Positions 17,853-26,537 of a stretch of DNA of 64,000 nt are shown here, in pieces. The position numbers and the translations under genes are program-made. Positions within the stretch are counted from its first letter, which is position 1. Every line of letters starts with the position of its first letter. Origin of the DNA: an uncultured Pseudomonadales bacterium (lineage in GTDB: Bacteria; Pseudomonadota; Gammaproteobacteria; Pseudomonadales; Azotimanducaceae); the NCBI GenBank assembly GCA_937775265.1, contig CALKBV010000015.1:1-64000 (forward strand). Direction: 5' to 3'. The notes beneath the pieces were generated by a model, which worked only from the letters and a program-made list of their open reading frames with translations, did not search any database and was not told the origin of the DNA.

Positions 17853-18266
17853 ATGGATCTGGAATTGGTAAATATGCCCTTGTATACGGGGTTAACCGCA
17901 GCCTTGCTAACAATAATACAAATAGGGCTGATGTTTTCGGTGATTAAGATGCGTGGCGACGCTGGGGTCTTTATTGGCAGCGGCGGTAACGAAGGTCTTG
18001 AACGTAGAATCCGGGCTCATGGTAATTTCATTGAGAATGTTCCCACTTTTTTAGTTTGCCTGATGCTGATCGAGCTGATGGTTGGCAGCACACTCTTGGT
18101 GGCGTTGCTTGGTGGGGTTGTCCTGGTAGCGCGTCTTGCTCACGCCATTGCGCTAAGTGCAAATTCAGGTGTTACCGCCGGCCGTTTAGTGGGCACCGTG
18201 GGAACCGTGATTCCTATGTTGGTAGCCGCTGGTTATCTCGTTTACCAAGTCGCCAGTAAACTCTGA
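17853..18266 (+). CDS. MAPEG family membrane protein
   Basis: A 137 aa integral membrane protein with four hydrophobic helices, of the MAPEG family (membrane-associated proteins in eicosanoid and glutathione metabolism). The signature is ERRIRAHGNFIENVPTFLVC in helix 2, and VARLAHAIALSANSG follows. Bacterial members include glutathione transferase/peroxidase-like enzymes, but this one could also have lost catalysis. An in-frame GTG at 17847 lies two codons upstream; the ATG is taken because it begins the conserved region directly. Neither has a strong ribosome site. The next gene starts 37 bases later. Confidence 0.88.
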   Translation: MDLELVNMPLYTGLTAALLTIIQIGLMFSVIKMRGDAGVFIGSGGNEGLERRIRAHGNFIENVPTFLVCLMLIELMVGSTLLVALLGGVVLVARLAHAIALSANSGVTAGRLVGTVGTVIPMLVAAGYLVYQVASKL

Positions 18267-18303
18267 GAAGCTACCACGGCAATAGTGCGCAGGGTTTAGT
18301 GGG

Positions 18304-18735
18304 ATGAGAGTGGCGCTTATCGTCCTTGCTACCCTTACGTTGCTCATTGTTGGGTATGGTGTTTACGTGACGAGCATCGGAAACTCCGGGGTGGTTGCGG
18401 AGCTTAAACAAAATCCGATGGGTGAACGCGCTGAGCGCGCCATGCTCCTGACTTTTCCTGATGGCAAGACGATTCCCGTTAATTACCTTCGAGAAGATAA
18501 TCGCGTTTATGCGGGCGCCGACGGTGCCTGGTGGCGAGCGTTTGACGGGGAAGGCGCCGCAGTTACCCTGCTCATTCAGGGAGAGGCTCTGACGGGTCAC
18601 GCAACTGTTGAGCTTCGGGACCAGGAATTTATTGACGACGTGTTTTCCAGGCTAAGGCCAACCGTCCCTGAATGGTTACCCGACTGGGCGAATGGGAAAC
18701 TCGTCATTGTCGATCTGAAAGTCTCTGCGGACTAA
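18304..18735 (+). CDS. membrane-anchored protein, possibly deazaflavin/FMN split-barrel type
   Basis: A 143 aa protein with one N-terminal transmembrane helix (MRVALIVLATLTLLIVGYGV) and an extracytoplasmic or cytoplasmic domain of about 110 residues. The pattern MLLTFPDGKTIPVNYLREDN, then GADGAWWRAFDGEGAAVTLL, then GHATVELRD resembles split-barrel nitroreductase/F420-type proteins, in which a short strand pair is followed by a Trp-rich loop. This resemblance is weak and made by eye. It follows the MAPEG gene closely and converges with the LLM oxidoreductase (13 bases between stops). The function is unknown. Confidence 0.6.
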   Translation: MRVALIVLATLTLLIVGYGVYVTSIGNSGVVAELKQNPMGERAERAMLLTFPDGKTIPVNYLREDNRVYAGADGAWWRAFDGEGAAVTLLIQGEALTGHATVELRDQEFIDDVFSRLRPTVPEWLPDWANGKLVIVDLKVSAD

Positions 18736-18748
18736 TCTCACAGACCGT

Positions 18749-19741
18749 TCAATTGATCCTGCCAGCAACTTCTGCAGTCAGTTCATAGGAGTGCAGCCGA
18801 GCCTCGTGATCAAAGATCGAGGACGCGATGATGAGTTCGTCTGCTTCAGTCTCTTTAAGAAACTTCTTGATTTGGTCTTCGATCATGTCTGCATTGCCTA
18901 CCGCCGCGCATCGAGCCATCTGATGTAACATTTGTTGCTCTGGTGCCGACAGTGTGGCTTCAAAATTAGCGATGGGCGGCGGTAACTTCCCTGCTGCACC
19001 TTTCCTCATATTAACGAAAGATTGTAACGAAGAAGATCGGAGTAGATCCGCTTCCTCCGGGCTGTCTGCCGCACAAACGTTATAGCCGAGCATGACATGT
19101 GGTTTCTCGAGTTGTTCTGACGGCTTAAAGCTTTCCCGATATATATCTATCGCCTGGTCCATTGCTGCGGGCGCGAAATGCGAGGCGAATGCGAAGGGTA
19201 ATCCCAGCATTGCGGCAAGCTGGGCGCCGAAAAGGCTCGAACCCAGTATCCATAGCGGCACATTGGTGCCGGCCCCTGGCGTTGCCACAATTTGTTGGGC
19301 CGCTTCGGGCTCTTTGAGAAAGTGCTGGAGCTCTGTGACATCTCTGGGAAAGTCGCCGACTTCCTGGGAAAGTGATCGCCTGAGAGCCTGCATAGTCAGC
19401 TGATCGGTACCCGGCGCGCGTCCAAGCCCAAGGTCAATTCGGTCCGGATAAAGCGAGGCGAGGGTACCAAATTGTTCCGCAATCATCAGCGGCGCGTGAT
19501 TGGGTAACATGATGCCGCCAGCGCCAACCCGAATCGTTGAAGTGCCGCCTGCAATGTATCCTATGACGACAGAAGTCGCTGCCGAGGCGATACCTGGGAA
19601 GTTGTGGTGCTCCGCTACCCAGTAACGGTTGAATCCCCATTTCTCTACATGTTGGGCCAGGTCGAGCGCGTTATGGAGTGCTTTTGTAGCATTACTACCT
19701 TCGCAGACAGGTGCAAGATCGAGAACAGAAAAAAGCGTCAT
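18749..19741 (-). CDS. LLM class flavin-dependent oxidoreductase (luciferase-like)
   Basis: A 330 aa TIM-barrel flavin enzyme of the bacterial luciferase superfamily, MsnO8-like subgroup. Diagnostic segments are [19 protein letters not shown] at the N-terminus, [38 protein letters not shown], and [18 protein letters not shown]. The C-terminal [19 protein letters not shown] is the usual family ending. Members oxidise alkanals, ketones or organosulfur compounds with reduced FMN supplied by a partner reductase, and no such reductase is adjacent. It is divergent from the phosphotriesterase-like gene. Confidence 0.9.
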   Translation of the reverse strand: MTLFSVLDLAPVCEGSNATKALHNALDLAQHVEKWGFNRYWVAEHHNFPGIASAATSVVIGYIAGGTSTIRVGAGGIMLPNHAPLMIAEQFGTLASLYPDRIDLGLGRAPGTDQLTMQALRRSLSQEVGDFPRDVTELQHFLKEPEAAQQIVATPGAGTNVPLWILGSSLFGAQLAAMLGLPFAFASHFAPAAMDQAIDIYRESFKPSEQLEKPHVMLGYNVCAADSPEEADLLRSSSLQSFVNMRKGAAGKLPPPIANFEATLSAPEQQMLHQMARCAAVGNADMIEDQIKKFLKETEADELIIASSIFDHEARLHSYELTAEVAGRIN

Positions 19742-19893
19742 GTGTTAGTCGACTGTATGAAAGCGGATCATTCTAAACTTGCACCAGGGCTGTGTCTTGC
19801 ACATATCAGGGTTGGCTAATAAATGTAGCTGTGCCAAGGCATATTAAATCGCGGGGAAGTTGATGTTATATTCACCCTTAAAGGGAGTGCGCA

Positions 19894-20847
19894 TTGGATT
19901 CGATTAATACGGTAACTGGAACCATTTCACCCGATGACCTCGGATTCACGCTGATGCATGAACATGTGATGGTCAGTGCCAGTGGTTTATGGGATCAGTA
20001 TCCTGATCTGCTGGGACCTGATCGCGAGGCGAGGGCCATTGCGAGCCTGAAGGAGGCCCGGTCGGAAGGTATTGATACCATGGTCGATGCAACGACGTTT
20101 GATCTTGGGCGTAAGGCAGAATTGTTGAGCCGGGTTTCCAAAGAATCAGGGGTTAATATTATCAATGCCACGGGATGGTGGCTTGACGTCCCAAGGTTCC
20201 TGCAGGGAGTATCCCCGAACCAGATGGCAAAAGAGTTCGTTAAGGACATCGAAGAAGGGTTCAGAGGTACTGATATTAAAGCAGGTATTCTGAAGTGCGC
20301 CGCGGACGTCGAGAATGTGACGCCGCCGCTGGAAGTGATGACGCGAGCGGTAGGTCGTGCTCATGCAGAAACAGGCCTACCCATCATGGTGCATTCGTAT
20401 CCTACCGGGCACGTGGCCCGACAACAGATCAAGATACTTAAGGAAGAAGGTGTCGATCTGACGCGAGTAAAAATTGATCATTCCAATGACACAACGGATA
20501 TCGAATATCTGAAATGGATATTAGACCAGGGTTGTTACCTGGGTTTGGACAGGTATCCCGGTCGTCTGGTAAGTCCGCACATGAGGTCGGTGACATTGAA
20601 GAAGCTGATCGATGCAGGTTACGAAGATCGTTTGTGCCCTTCTCACGATTGCATTTGTTTGGCGGTGCTTAAAGAAAACCCTGATGGCAGCATGCCGGAG
20701 GAGCACGAATTCGCGAGGCACAACCAGCATGCATATCTTTATATCAAGCGCGAGGTCATTCCCGACCTGAAGGAAATGGGGGTTGCTGATGCTACGATCG
20801 AAACACTGTTCGTTGATAACCCACGACGTTTCTTTCGTGGAAGTTAG
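19894..20847 (+). CDS. phosphotriesterase family metal-dependent hydrolase
   Basis: A 317 aa TIM-barrel hydrolase of the phosphotriesterase (PTE) family. The binuclear metal ligands are visible: H22 and H24 in LMHEHV, a probable bridging carboxylated Lys in AGILKCAADVE, His in MVHSYPTGH, His in KIDHSNDT and Asp in PSHDCICL. Natural substrates in this family are more often lactones or N-acyl compounds than organophosphates. Translation probably starts at TTG 19894, since AAGGGAG lies seven bases upstream and no ATG precedes the conserved region. It leads a run with PhyH, symporter, thioredoxin-like and kinase genes (gaps 9, 43, 15 and 7 bases). Confidence 0.9.
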   Translation: MDSINTVTGTISPDDLGFTLMHEHVMVSASGLWDQYPDLLGPDREARAIASLKEARSEGIDTMVDATTFDLGRKAELLSRVSKESGVNIINATGWWLDVPRFLQGVSPNQMAKEFVKDIEEGFRGTDIKAGILKCAADVENVTPPLEVMTRAVGRAHAETGLPIMVHSYPTGHVARQQIKILKEEGVDLTRVKIDHSNDTTDIEYLKWILDQGCYLGLDRYPGRLVSPHMRSVTLKKLIDAGYEDRLCPSHDCICLAVLKENPDGSMPEEHEFARHNQHAYLYIKREVIPDLKEMGVADATIETLFVDNPRRFFRGS

Positions 20848-20856
20848 GAACAGTCA

Positions 20857-21783
20857 GTGAACCGGTTTTCTGAACTCGATGTTGCTGCCTGGCGGGAAGA
20901 TGGGTTCACTATCGTGCCGGGTTTTTTCTCTGCGGCGGAACTTGCACCGGTGCTGGCTGATTACGAGCGGCTCTATGGTATAACCGGGGAGGGCGACGGC
21001 CATGTGATTGACCAGAAAGGTCCCGGTGACATTGGCGTGTTTGGAGATTTTCGCGAGAAACAGTTTAAGAATATGGATACGCTGCCTTATGGGGGTTCAG
21101 CGGAGCTCGACCTGCTTTCGTTGCATCCCGCTTTGATTGCGTTTTCGCAGTCATTGCTGGGTGTAGACAATGTCCACCTCTACCAGTCGCACACTTGGGC
21201 AAAGTACACCGGTGAGACCGATTACGATCAGGATTTTCACTGTGATTTTAGTAATCACACCCTGGTCGTGCCATCAGATGATCAGGCGCTTCGAACAGTT
21301 GATTTTATTATTTACCTGACCGATGTGACAGATGAGCTTGGTGCGCTGCATTACGTTTCCAGGCAAAACGCCGCCGGGATATTGGGTGATGGAAGAATAG
21401 GGGCATTTGACCCTTCGAAGCAGACAGCGCTGAAGCTAGTTGAACTTTCTGCTGCGTCAACCGCCGGTACGTTGGTGGCTCACAGTATTGATACATTTCA
21501 TCGGGGCACTAATTTGACAAAGGACAAGGGTTATCGGTTCACCATGACCGTGGGTTACAAGGCGGCGGGCAACGATATGATTGCCTACCACGCCTGGCAA
21601 CAAACGGGTAACAATGACTGGTCCCGGATCATGAACAGTGCAAGCCCAGAACAACTAAGCTGCCTGGGTATACCGGAACCCGGTCATGCCTACTGGACGC
21701 CCAGGACGCTGAAGCTAACGCGGGCCAGGTGGCCCGAAATGGATATGCTGCCTTATTTCGCAGCTGCCGGAGTAGTGTCCTGA
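20857..21783 (+). CDS. phytanoyl-CoA dioxygenase (PhyH) family protein
   Basis: A 308 aa non-haem iron, 2-oxoglutarate-type oxygenase. The iron facial triad reads H-x-D in QDFHCDFSNHT and the distal His in AHSIDTFHRGTN, with the Arg of FHRG positioned to bind 2-oxoglutarate. The N-terminal EDGFTIVPGFFSAAEL is the standard PhyH opening. The start is GTG at 20857, nine bases after the PTE-like gene, so the two are probably co-expressed. Substrates in this family range widely (acyl-CoAs, small osmolytes, phosphonates), so the target is unknown. Confidence 0.9.
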   Translation: MNRFSELDVAAWREDGFTIVPGFFSAAELAPVLADYERLYGITGEGDGHVIDQKGPGDIGVFGDFREKQFKNMDTLPYGGSAELDLLSLHPALIAFSQSLLGVDNVHLYQSHTWAKYTGETDYDQDFHCDFSNHTLVVPSDDQALRTVDFIIYLTDVTDELGALHYVSRQNAAGILGDGRIGAFDPSKQTALKLVELSAASTAGTLVAHSIDTFHRGTNLTKDKGYRFTMTVGYKAAGNDMIAYHAWQQTGNNDWSRIMNSASPEQLSCLGIPEPGHAYWTPRTLKLTRARWPEMDMLPYFAAAGVVS

Positions 21784-21826
21784 TAGGGCTGCTCGGGAAA
21801 TAAAGTAACCCTCAAAGGAAACACTG

Positions 21827-23290
21827 ATGGCTGAAACCAACGCACCGCTGGCGCGAACCACTATCTATGCCCATGGAATCCTAGGTTTACCTCTGGCGGT
21901 CATTGGTTATCCGCTGGCTATCTGGATACCGGCACATTATGCGGGAAGCCTCGGTATCGGCCTGGCCACAGTAGGCACTATCCTGATGCTGGCGCGGCTG
22001 ACGGATGTCCTTACCGATCCAATTATGGGTGAGATTTCCGATCGCTGGGTAACACCCTTCGGTCGTCGCAGACCTTGGTTACTGGTGGGTATGCCGATCA
22101 TGATGTTCGGCGTCTACAAGCTTTTCATGCCACCGGATGACGGTGTGAGCCTCTACTATTTTCTGGGATACCTGACGTTATTTTTTCTGGGGGCGACGAT
22201 CATCGCGCTCCCTCATAGGGCCTGGGGTGCAGAACTATCGGTTGACTATCACCAGCGCTCTCGAGTCACCGCTGCCCGAGAGTTTTACGTTCTGATGGGC
22301 TTGTTGCTGGCGGCCACGGTGCCGATGGTGGTAGAAATCATGGCGGACGGCGGTGGTTCCGTGAAGTCAATTTTTAGCATCATTTTCACTGATGCCAAGG
22401 GCGCTTTTACCGGCGAACTGTTGGACAAAGAGGTCGTCGACCGAAAAACCCTGTCAGGGCCAGTGTTAATAGGGCTAGCTTATACGGTTCTCATTCTCCT
22501 TCCGGTTTGCATTTTCGTGGTACTAGCCGTGGTCAAGGAACCGCCGACTGAGGGTAAGCGTAATGTTGTCCCAATCAGAGAGGGGCTTAAGTATCTCTGG
22601 AAGAATGGCCCGATGCGCAGGGTGTTGATTATCGTCCTGATGGTGACATTCGGTGAAGCGTTTAGAAATGCAGTTTCACTGTTTTTCATCAGGGATATTG
22701 TTGGCGTGCCAACGATTGGAGCCGCCTACTTCTTTTATTTTACTGCCGGCCTAGGGGCAATCCCGTTCTGGTTATGGTTGGGTAGAAAAATTGGCAAGCA
22801 TTACGCCTTTATGTCGACATTGGTGCTTGTGGCAATAGTGAGCGCTGCCAATCTGTTTCTTTCCTATGGCGACTACCTGCCGTTTTTTCTGTTGTTCATT
22901 GTAAAAGGGTTTTGTTTCGGAGGGCTGCAATTCCTCCCTATTGCGATGCTGGCCGACGTGATCGATGTTGATACAGCCAGGTCAGGCGGGCAGAGAGCCG
23001 GGACCTACTTCTCGATTATGGGCCTGACTGACAAACTGGCGGTGGCGTTTGGAACGGGTTTTTCGCTCAATCTTGTAGGACTCCTTGGGTTTGATGCCGC
23101 TGGTGGTGTCACAGGCAGTACCGAGGTCGGGGTGCTCGCTTTACGTCTGGTCTATTGCTGTGGACCTATTTTCTTTTACAGTGTTGCCATGGCGTTTATT
23201 TGGGGATACCCGCTGACACCGGCACGGCACCAGAGGCTGAGATTGCGTATCGAACGTAAAGCTGCTCGAATAGCGCGATTGAAACAATAG
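21827..23290 (+). CDS. MFS transporter, GPH (glycoside-pentoside-hexuronide) type symporter
   Basis: A 487 aa inner-membrane carrier with about 12 transmembrane helices. The GPH signature near helix 2-3 is clear: RLTDVLTDPIMGEISDRW then TPFGRRRPWLLVGMP. The later segment GGLQFLPIAMLADVIDVDTA with RAGTYFSIMG is also typical of this family. Cation-coupled uptake of a sugar-like or other organic solute is expected. A long hydrophilic/loop insertion sits around residues 175-205. It is 43 bases after the PhyH gene with AAAGGAAAC ahead of its ATG, which makes substrate import for the PTE/PhyH enzymes a reasonable guess. Confidence 0.9.
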   Translation: MAETNAPLARTTIYAHGILGLPLAVIGYPLAIWIPAHYAGSLGIGLATVGTILMLARLTDVLTDPIMGEISDRWVTPFGRRRPWLLVGMPIMMFGVYKLFMPPDDGVSLYYFLGYLTLFFLGATIIALPHRAWGAELSVDYHQRSRVTAAREFYVLMGLLLAATVPMVVEIMADGGGSVKSIFSIIFTDAKGAFTGELLDKEVVDRKTLSGPVLIGLAYTVLILLPVCIFVVLAVVKEPPTEGKRNVVPIREGLKYLWKNGPMRRVLIIVLMVTFGEAFRNAVSLFFIRDIVGVPTIGAAYFFYFTAGLGAIPFWLWLGRKIGKHYAFMSTLVLVAIVSAANLFLSYGDYLPFFLLFIVKGFCFGGLQFLPIAMLADVIDVDTARSGGQRAGTYFSIMGLTDKLAVAFGTGFSLNLVGLLGFDAAGGVTGSTEVGVLALRLVYCCGPIFFYSVAMAFIWGYPLTPARHQRLRLRIERKAARIARLKQ

Positions 23291-23305
23291 ATCCCGGATC
23301 ATTCC

Positions 23306-24898
23306 ATGTTCAGGCCGCTGCTACTGATTGCTACCCTCGTGATGACTGCCTGCGAATCAGATACTGAAGTTGATAGTCAAGCAGACGTTTCAGCAGAGGT
23401 TTCTCATTCTGCTGATGTCAGCATTGAGTGGTTTGGGGGCTCGCTACAAGCAGCGTTTGATTCCGCAGAGAGCGAGGCCAAACCACTCTTTTTATATTGG
23501 GGCGCGGTGTGGTGTCCACCCTGTCAGGAAATCAAACATACGGTATTCAAGTCCCAGGAATTCATCCAGCTGACGCGACTCTTTGTGCCTGTTTACCTGG
23601 ATGGTGACACCGATGAGGCGCAGGCCTGGGGTGAAAAATTCGGTGTGATGGGGTATCCGACAATGATTGTCTTCAACCCAGCGGGAGAAGAAATTACCCG
23701 TATTCCTGGCGGGATCGATATCTCACGGTACAACACAGTGCTTGAGCTCAGCCTTAACCAGATGAGATCGACCGCGGACCTGGTGCAGGTTGCGCTTGCG
23801 GATTCAACGCGACTCTCAGCTGACGAGTTTTACCAATTAGCTTATTACTCCTGGTTTCAGGACACCTCTGCAGTGCCTGAGGGCACCGATAAGACTGAAC
23901 TGTTTTTTCGTCTGTCGACCAGCGCTCCTGAGGGGGAGCTGAGCAATCGTTTTTATATGAATTATTTGCTGACCCTTACTGAAAAAAATGACGCTGAGGA
24001 AACCGGTCAGGACAACCTGGATGCGGCCCCTGCTATTGCCAAGCGTCTGGAAATAATTCTGTCATCAAGTTCGCTGACCCTGGCGTCGTGGGATTCGCTC
24101 GCCTACTACATGGAGGAGATTTTGGCATTGCCAATGATCGACGATGCTCACAAGGTCACTCTTGCTGCGCTTTGGGCGAGCAGTATTTTTGATCTCCGAT
24201 TTGATGAAGCACTGTCCAAGGCTGAGAAACTGGCAGGTTGGGTGCCTAAGCTGCAGTTGGCTACCAGGGGTGATCAACCACTTGCGGAGGATCTGCAAAA
24301 ATTGTTACGGGCAGAGCTAAAGGCAGTCGACGAAGCAACGCCTGATAGTTTTGAGCGACAAAGTGTGATTAACCAGATAAGCCACATCTATCGGGAAGCA
24401 GGCCTGGTCAATGATGCAAAAGGCTTGTTGCTGGCGGAACTCGAAAAATCTGCTTCGCCTTATTACTTCATGAGTGGTCTGGGCTCTCTTGCGGAAAAAG
24501 CTGACAACTTCGATGAGGCCTTGGCTTGGAGAAAAAGAGCCTACGAGAATTCAGTTGGCGTAGCCACCAGGTTCCAGTGGGGTGCGAACTACGTTTTAGC
24601 CATGATCCGATTGGCGCCTGAAGATCACCAGGCTATAGCAGTTCGGGCCAGTGCGCTCTTATCTGAATTTGATGTGTCAGGTGAACTGTTTGCGGGACGA
24701 AATTTCCGGATCCTGAAACGGCTGAATGAAAATTTGCGATCCTGGCGGCAAGAACAGAAGCCGCAGACGCTGGCATTCGAACCTGAAGTAGAAAAGTTAT
24801 GCGATGACCAGAAAGAAGCAAGTCTGCAACAACAGAACTGTCGATCGCTGTTTGTCCAAGACCATATGGTAGAAGAGAAGGTAGCGCAGGCATCCTGA
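23306..24898 (+). CDS. lipoprotein with thioredoxin-like domain and long helical C-terminus
   Basis: A 530 aa envelope protein. The N-terminus MFRPLLLIATLVMTAC is a lipoprotein signal peptide with the cysteine at residue 16. A thioredoxin-fold domain occupies about residues 40-145, with the redox motif WCPPCQEIK and the cis-Pro loop VMGYPTMIVF; it is of the thioredoxin_7/DUF255-like kind. The remaining 380 residues are helical and TPR-like (AYYSWF, FDEALSKAEKL, FDEALAWRKRAYENS) and may bind a client protein. It is 15 bases after the symporter and eight before the kinase gene. A role in periplasmic thiol handling is inferred. Confidence 0.85.
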   Translation: MFRPLLLIATLVMTACESDTEVDSQADVSAEVSHSADVSIEWFGGSLQAAFDSAESEAKPLFLYWGAVWCPPCQEIKHTVFKSQEFIQLTRLFVPVYLDGDTDEAQAWGEKFGVMGYPTMIVFNPAGEEITRIPGGIDISRYNTVLELSLNQMRSTADLVQVALADSTRLSADEFYQLAYYSWFQDTSAVPEGTDKTELFFRLSTSAPEGELSNRFYMNYLLTLTEKNDAEETGQDNLDAAPAIAKRLEIILSSSSLTLASWDSLAYYMEEILALPMIDDAHKVTLAALWASSIFDLRFDEALSKAEKLAGWVPKLQLATRGDQPLAEDLQKLLRAELKAVDEATPDSFERQSVINQISHIYREAGLVNDAKGLLLAELEKSASPYYFMSGLGSLAEKADNFDEALAWRKRAYENSVGVATRFQWGANYVLAMIRLAPEDHQAIAVRASALLSEFDVSGELFAGRNFRILKRLNENLRSWRQEQKPQTLAFEPEVEKLCDDQKEASLQQQNCRSLFVQDHMVEEKVAQAS

Positions 24899-24905
24899 GT
24901 GATTT

Positions 24906-25523
24906 ATGAAGTCCCTGACTAATGAAGAGTATCTCGAGATGCGTGCAGGGGCAGATGTCACTGCTGCTGATGGGTATGGTGATAAAGTCCTCCTGCTGAA
25001 GGATGGCACGTACCTCAAGCTGTTTCGTGTGAAACGACTCTTCACCTCCGCACGGTTGTTTCCCTATTGGCGGAGGTTCGAGAAAAACTCAGAGGCACTG
25101 CACTCTCTCGGTGTTCCAACGCTCAAGGTCATTGAATCAATACGGCTGCCAGAGCTTGACAGAACAGCGGTGCATTATGAGCCCTTGCCGGGCAACATCC
25201 TGCGTGAGGTGCCTGATTTTGATGCTAGGCTTGTGACCAAACTTGGCGCCTTTATCAAAGAATTACACGACAAAGGTGTCTACCTCCGGTCCATGCATCT
25301 AGGCAATGTCGTGCTAACGCCTGAGGGCCAGCTTGGTTTAATCGATATTGCGGATATGAAGGTTTACAGAGGTTCACTTCGGAAGGGATTACGACTTCGA
25401 AACCTTCACCATCTTTGGCGGTATGAGGAGGATAGGCGGGCGATCGCTGTTCACCATAAAGTGTTTGTTAGCTCGTTCGATGCTGGCTACCGGGATGAAG
25501 CCTCCAGGATGTTCGCGCCGTAA
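24906..25523 (+). CDS. LPS/toluene-tolerance type small kinase
   Basis: A 205 aa protein of the lipopolysaccharide-kinase/BUD32-like family, often labelled toluene tolerance protein. The N-lobe contains YGDKVLLLKDGTYLKLFRVK, with the ATP-binding Lys probably in LKLF. The catalytic loop is GVYLRSMHLGNVVL (H-x-x-N) and the metal Asp is in LGLIDIADMKVY. The classical HGD is replaced by RSMHLGN, as in the WaaP/KdkA group, so sugar or lipid phosphorylation at the envelope is likelier than protein phosphorylation. It follows the thioredoxin-like lipoprotein gene by seven bases. Confidence 0.8.
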   Translation: MKSLTNEEYLEMRAGADVTAADGYGDKVLLLKDGTYLKLFRVKRLFTSARLFPYWRRFEKNSEALHSLGVPTLKVIESIRLPELDRTAVHYEPLPGNILREVPDFDARLVTKLGAFIKELHDKGVYLRSMHLGNVVLTPEGQLGLIDIADMKVYRGSLRKGLRLRNLHHLWRYEEDRRAIAVHHKVFVSSFDAGYRDEASRMFAP

Positions 25524-25624
25524 TAAAATTTGTCCGCAAGCAATGTCAGTGCGGCATACTATGACACACGGAAGGTGACGGCCCGATTATGATCAGACCC
25601 CCTAATACCTGATGAAGAGATCAC

Positions 25625-26500
25625 ATGATGAACAGATTAAATGAGAAAGTAGCCGTTGTAACCGGTGGTGCCAGTGGGATGGGGCTATCAACCGTGATTC
25701 GTTTTCTTGAAGAAGGCGCGTCCGTAGTGATTGCAGACTTCAATGAAACAACCGGGACCGCTGCCGTTGAACAAGCGAATCGTCTGGGATATGAGACAAG
25801 CGTGAGCTTCATCAAGACTGACGTTGCGTCAGAGTCCGATATTGTAGCGATGCTGGATGAGGCAGTGAGTCGATTTGGGCATCTCGATGTATTGTTCAAC
25901 AATGCGGGCGTTGGTGGGGCGATTGGCCCATTGACTGAAACCACGACTGAAGACTGGGACTACACTTTCGATGTGTTGGCCAAGGGGGTATTTCTTGGCC
26001 TCAAACATGGTGCGCGTCACATGCAGGCCCAGGGACAGGGCGGCTCGATAATCAACACAGCATCTATCGCCGGTTTGAGTGGTGACGCGGGCCCGCTGGT
26101 ATACTCAGCAGCTAAAGCGGCGGTGATCAGTATGTCCAAAGCAGCCGCGGTTGAGCTTGCCGAATACCGGATCAGGGTTAACGCCATCTGCCCCGGGTTT
26201 ATAGCCACACCCTTGGCCGATGGCGGTAAGCCGGAAGCGACCAGGAAGTCTTTTGCTAAGTCCCAGCCCTGGCCAGACTACGGCAGGGGTGAGCATATCG
26301 CCGGAGCGGCATTGTTCCTGGCATCCAGTGATGCGGAGTTTGTCACAGGGGAGTCCCTCGTGGTTGATGGCGGCTTAACCGCAGCAGGTCCTGAGCTCAG
26401 TCGAAAATTTCCAAAAATATCTGCGAGCAACTCCAATTTTTCCGGTGTTACCAAAGGGTCAACCGGTGAGCCGCCTGAGATCAGGCGGTTGGATAAGTAA
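25625..26500 (+). CDS. SDR family oxidoreductase
   Basis: A 291 aa classical short-chain dehydrogenase. The cofactor motif is TGGASGMGLSTV (about residue 16), an Asp at the end of beta-2 (VVIADFNE) predicts NAD preference, the NNAG motif is intact (LFNNAGVGGA), and the active site is S in NTASIAGLSG with Y-x-x-x-K in VYSAAKAA. The C-terminus extends about 35 residues beyond the usual end, after VVDGGLTAAG. Two adjacent ATGs (25625 and 25628) are possible starts. It converges with the Baeyer-Villiger monooxygenase; alcohol-to-ketone oxidation followed by Baeyer-Villiger insertion is a plausible but unproven pairing. Confidence 0.9.
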   Translation: MMNRLNEKVAVVTGGASGMGLSTVIRFLEEGASVVIADFNETTGTAAVEQANRLGYETSVSFIKTDVASESDIVAMLDEAVSRFGHLDVLFNNAGVGGAIGPLTETTTEDWDYTFDVLAKGVFLGLKHGARHMQAQGQGGSIINTASIAGLSGDAGPLVYSAAKAAVISMSKAAAVELAEYRIRVNAICPGFIATPLADGGKPEATRKSFAKSQPWPDYGRGEHIAGAALFLASSDAEFVTGESLVVDGGLTAAGPELSRKFPKISASNSNFSGVTKGSTGEPPEIRRLDK

Positions 26501-26537
26501 CTCGTCTTGTGCCTGGAACGTTGCTGGTGAAGTATTG

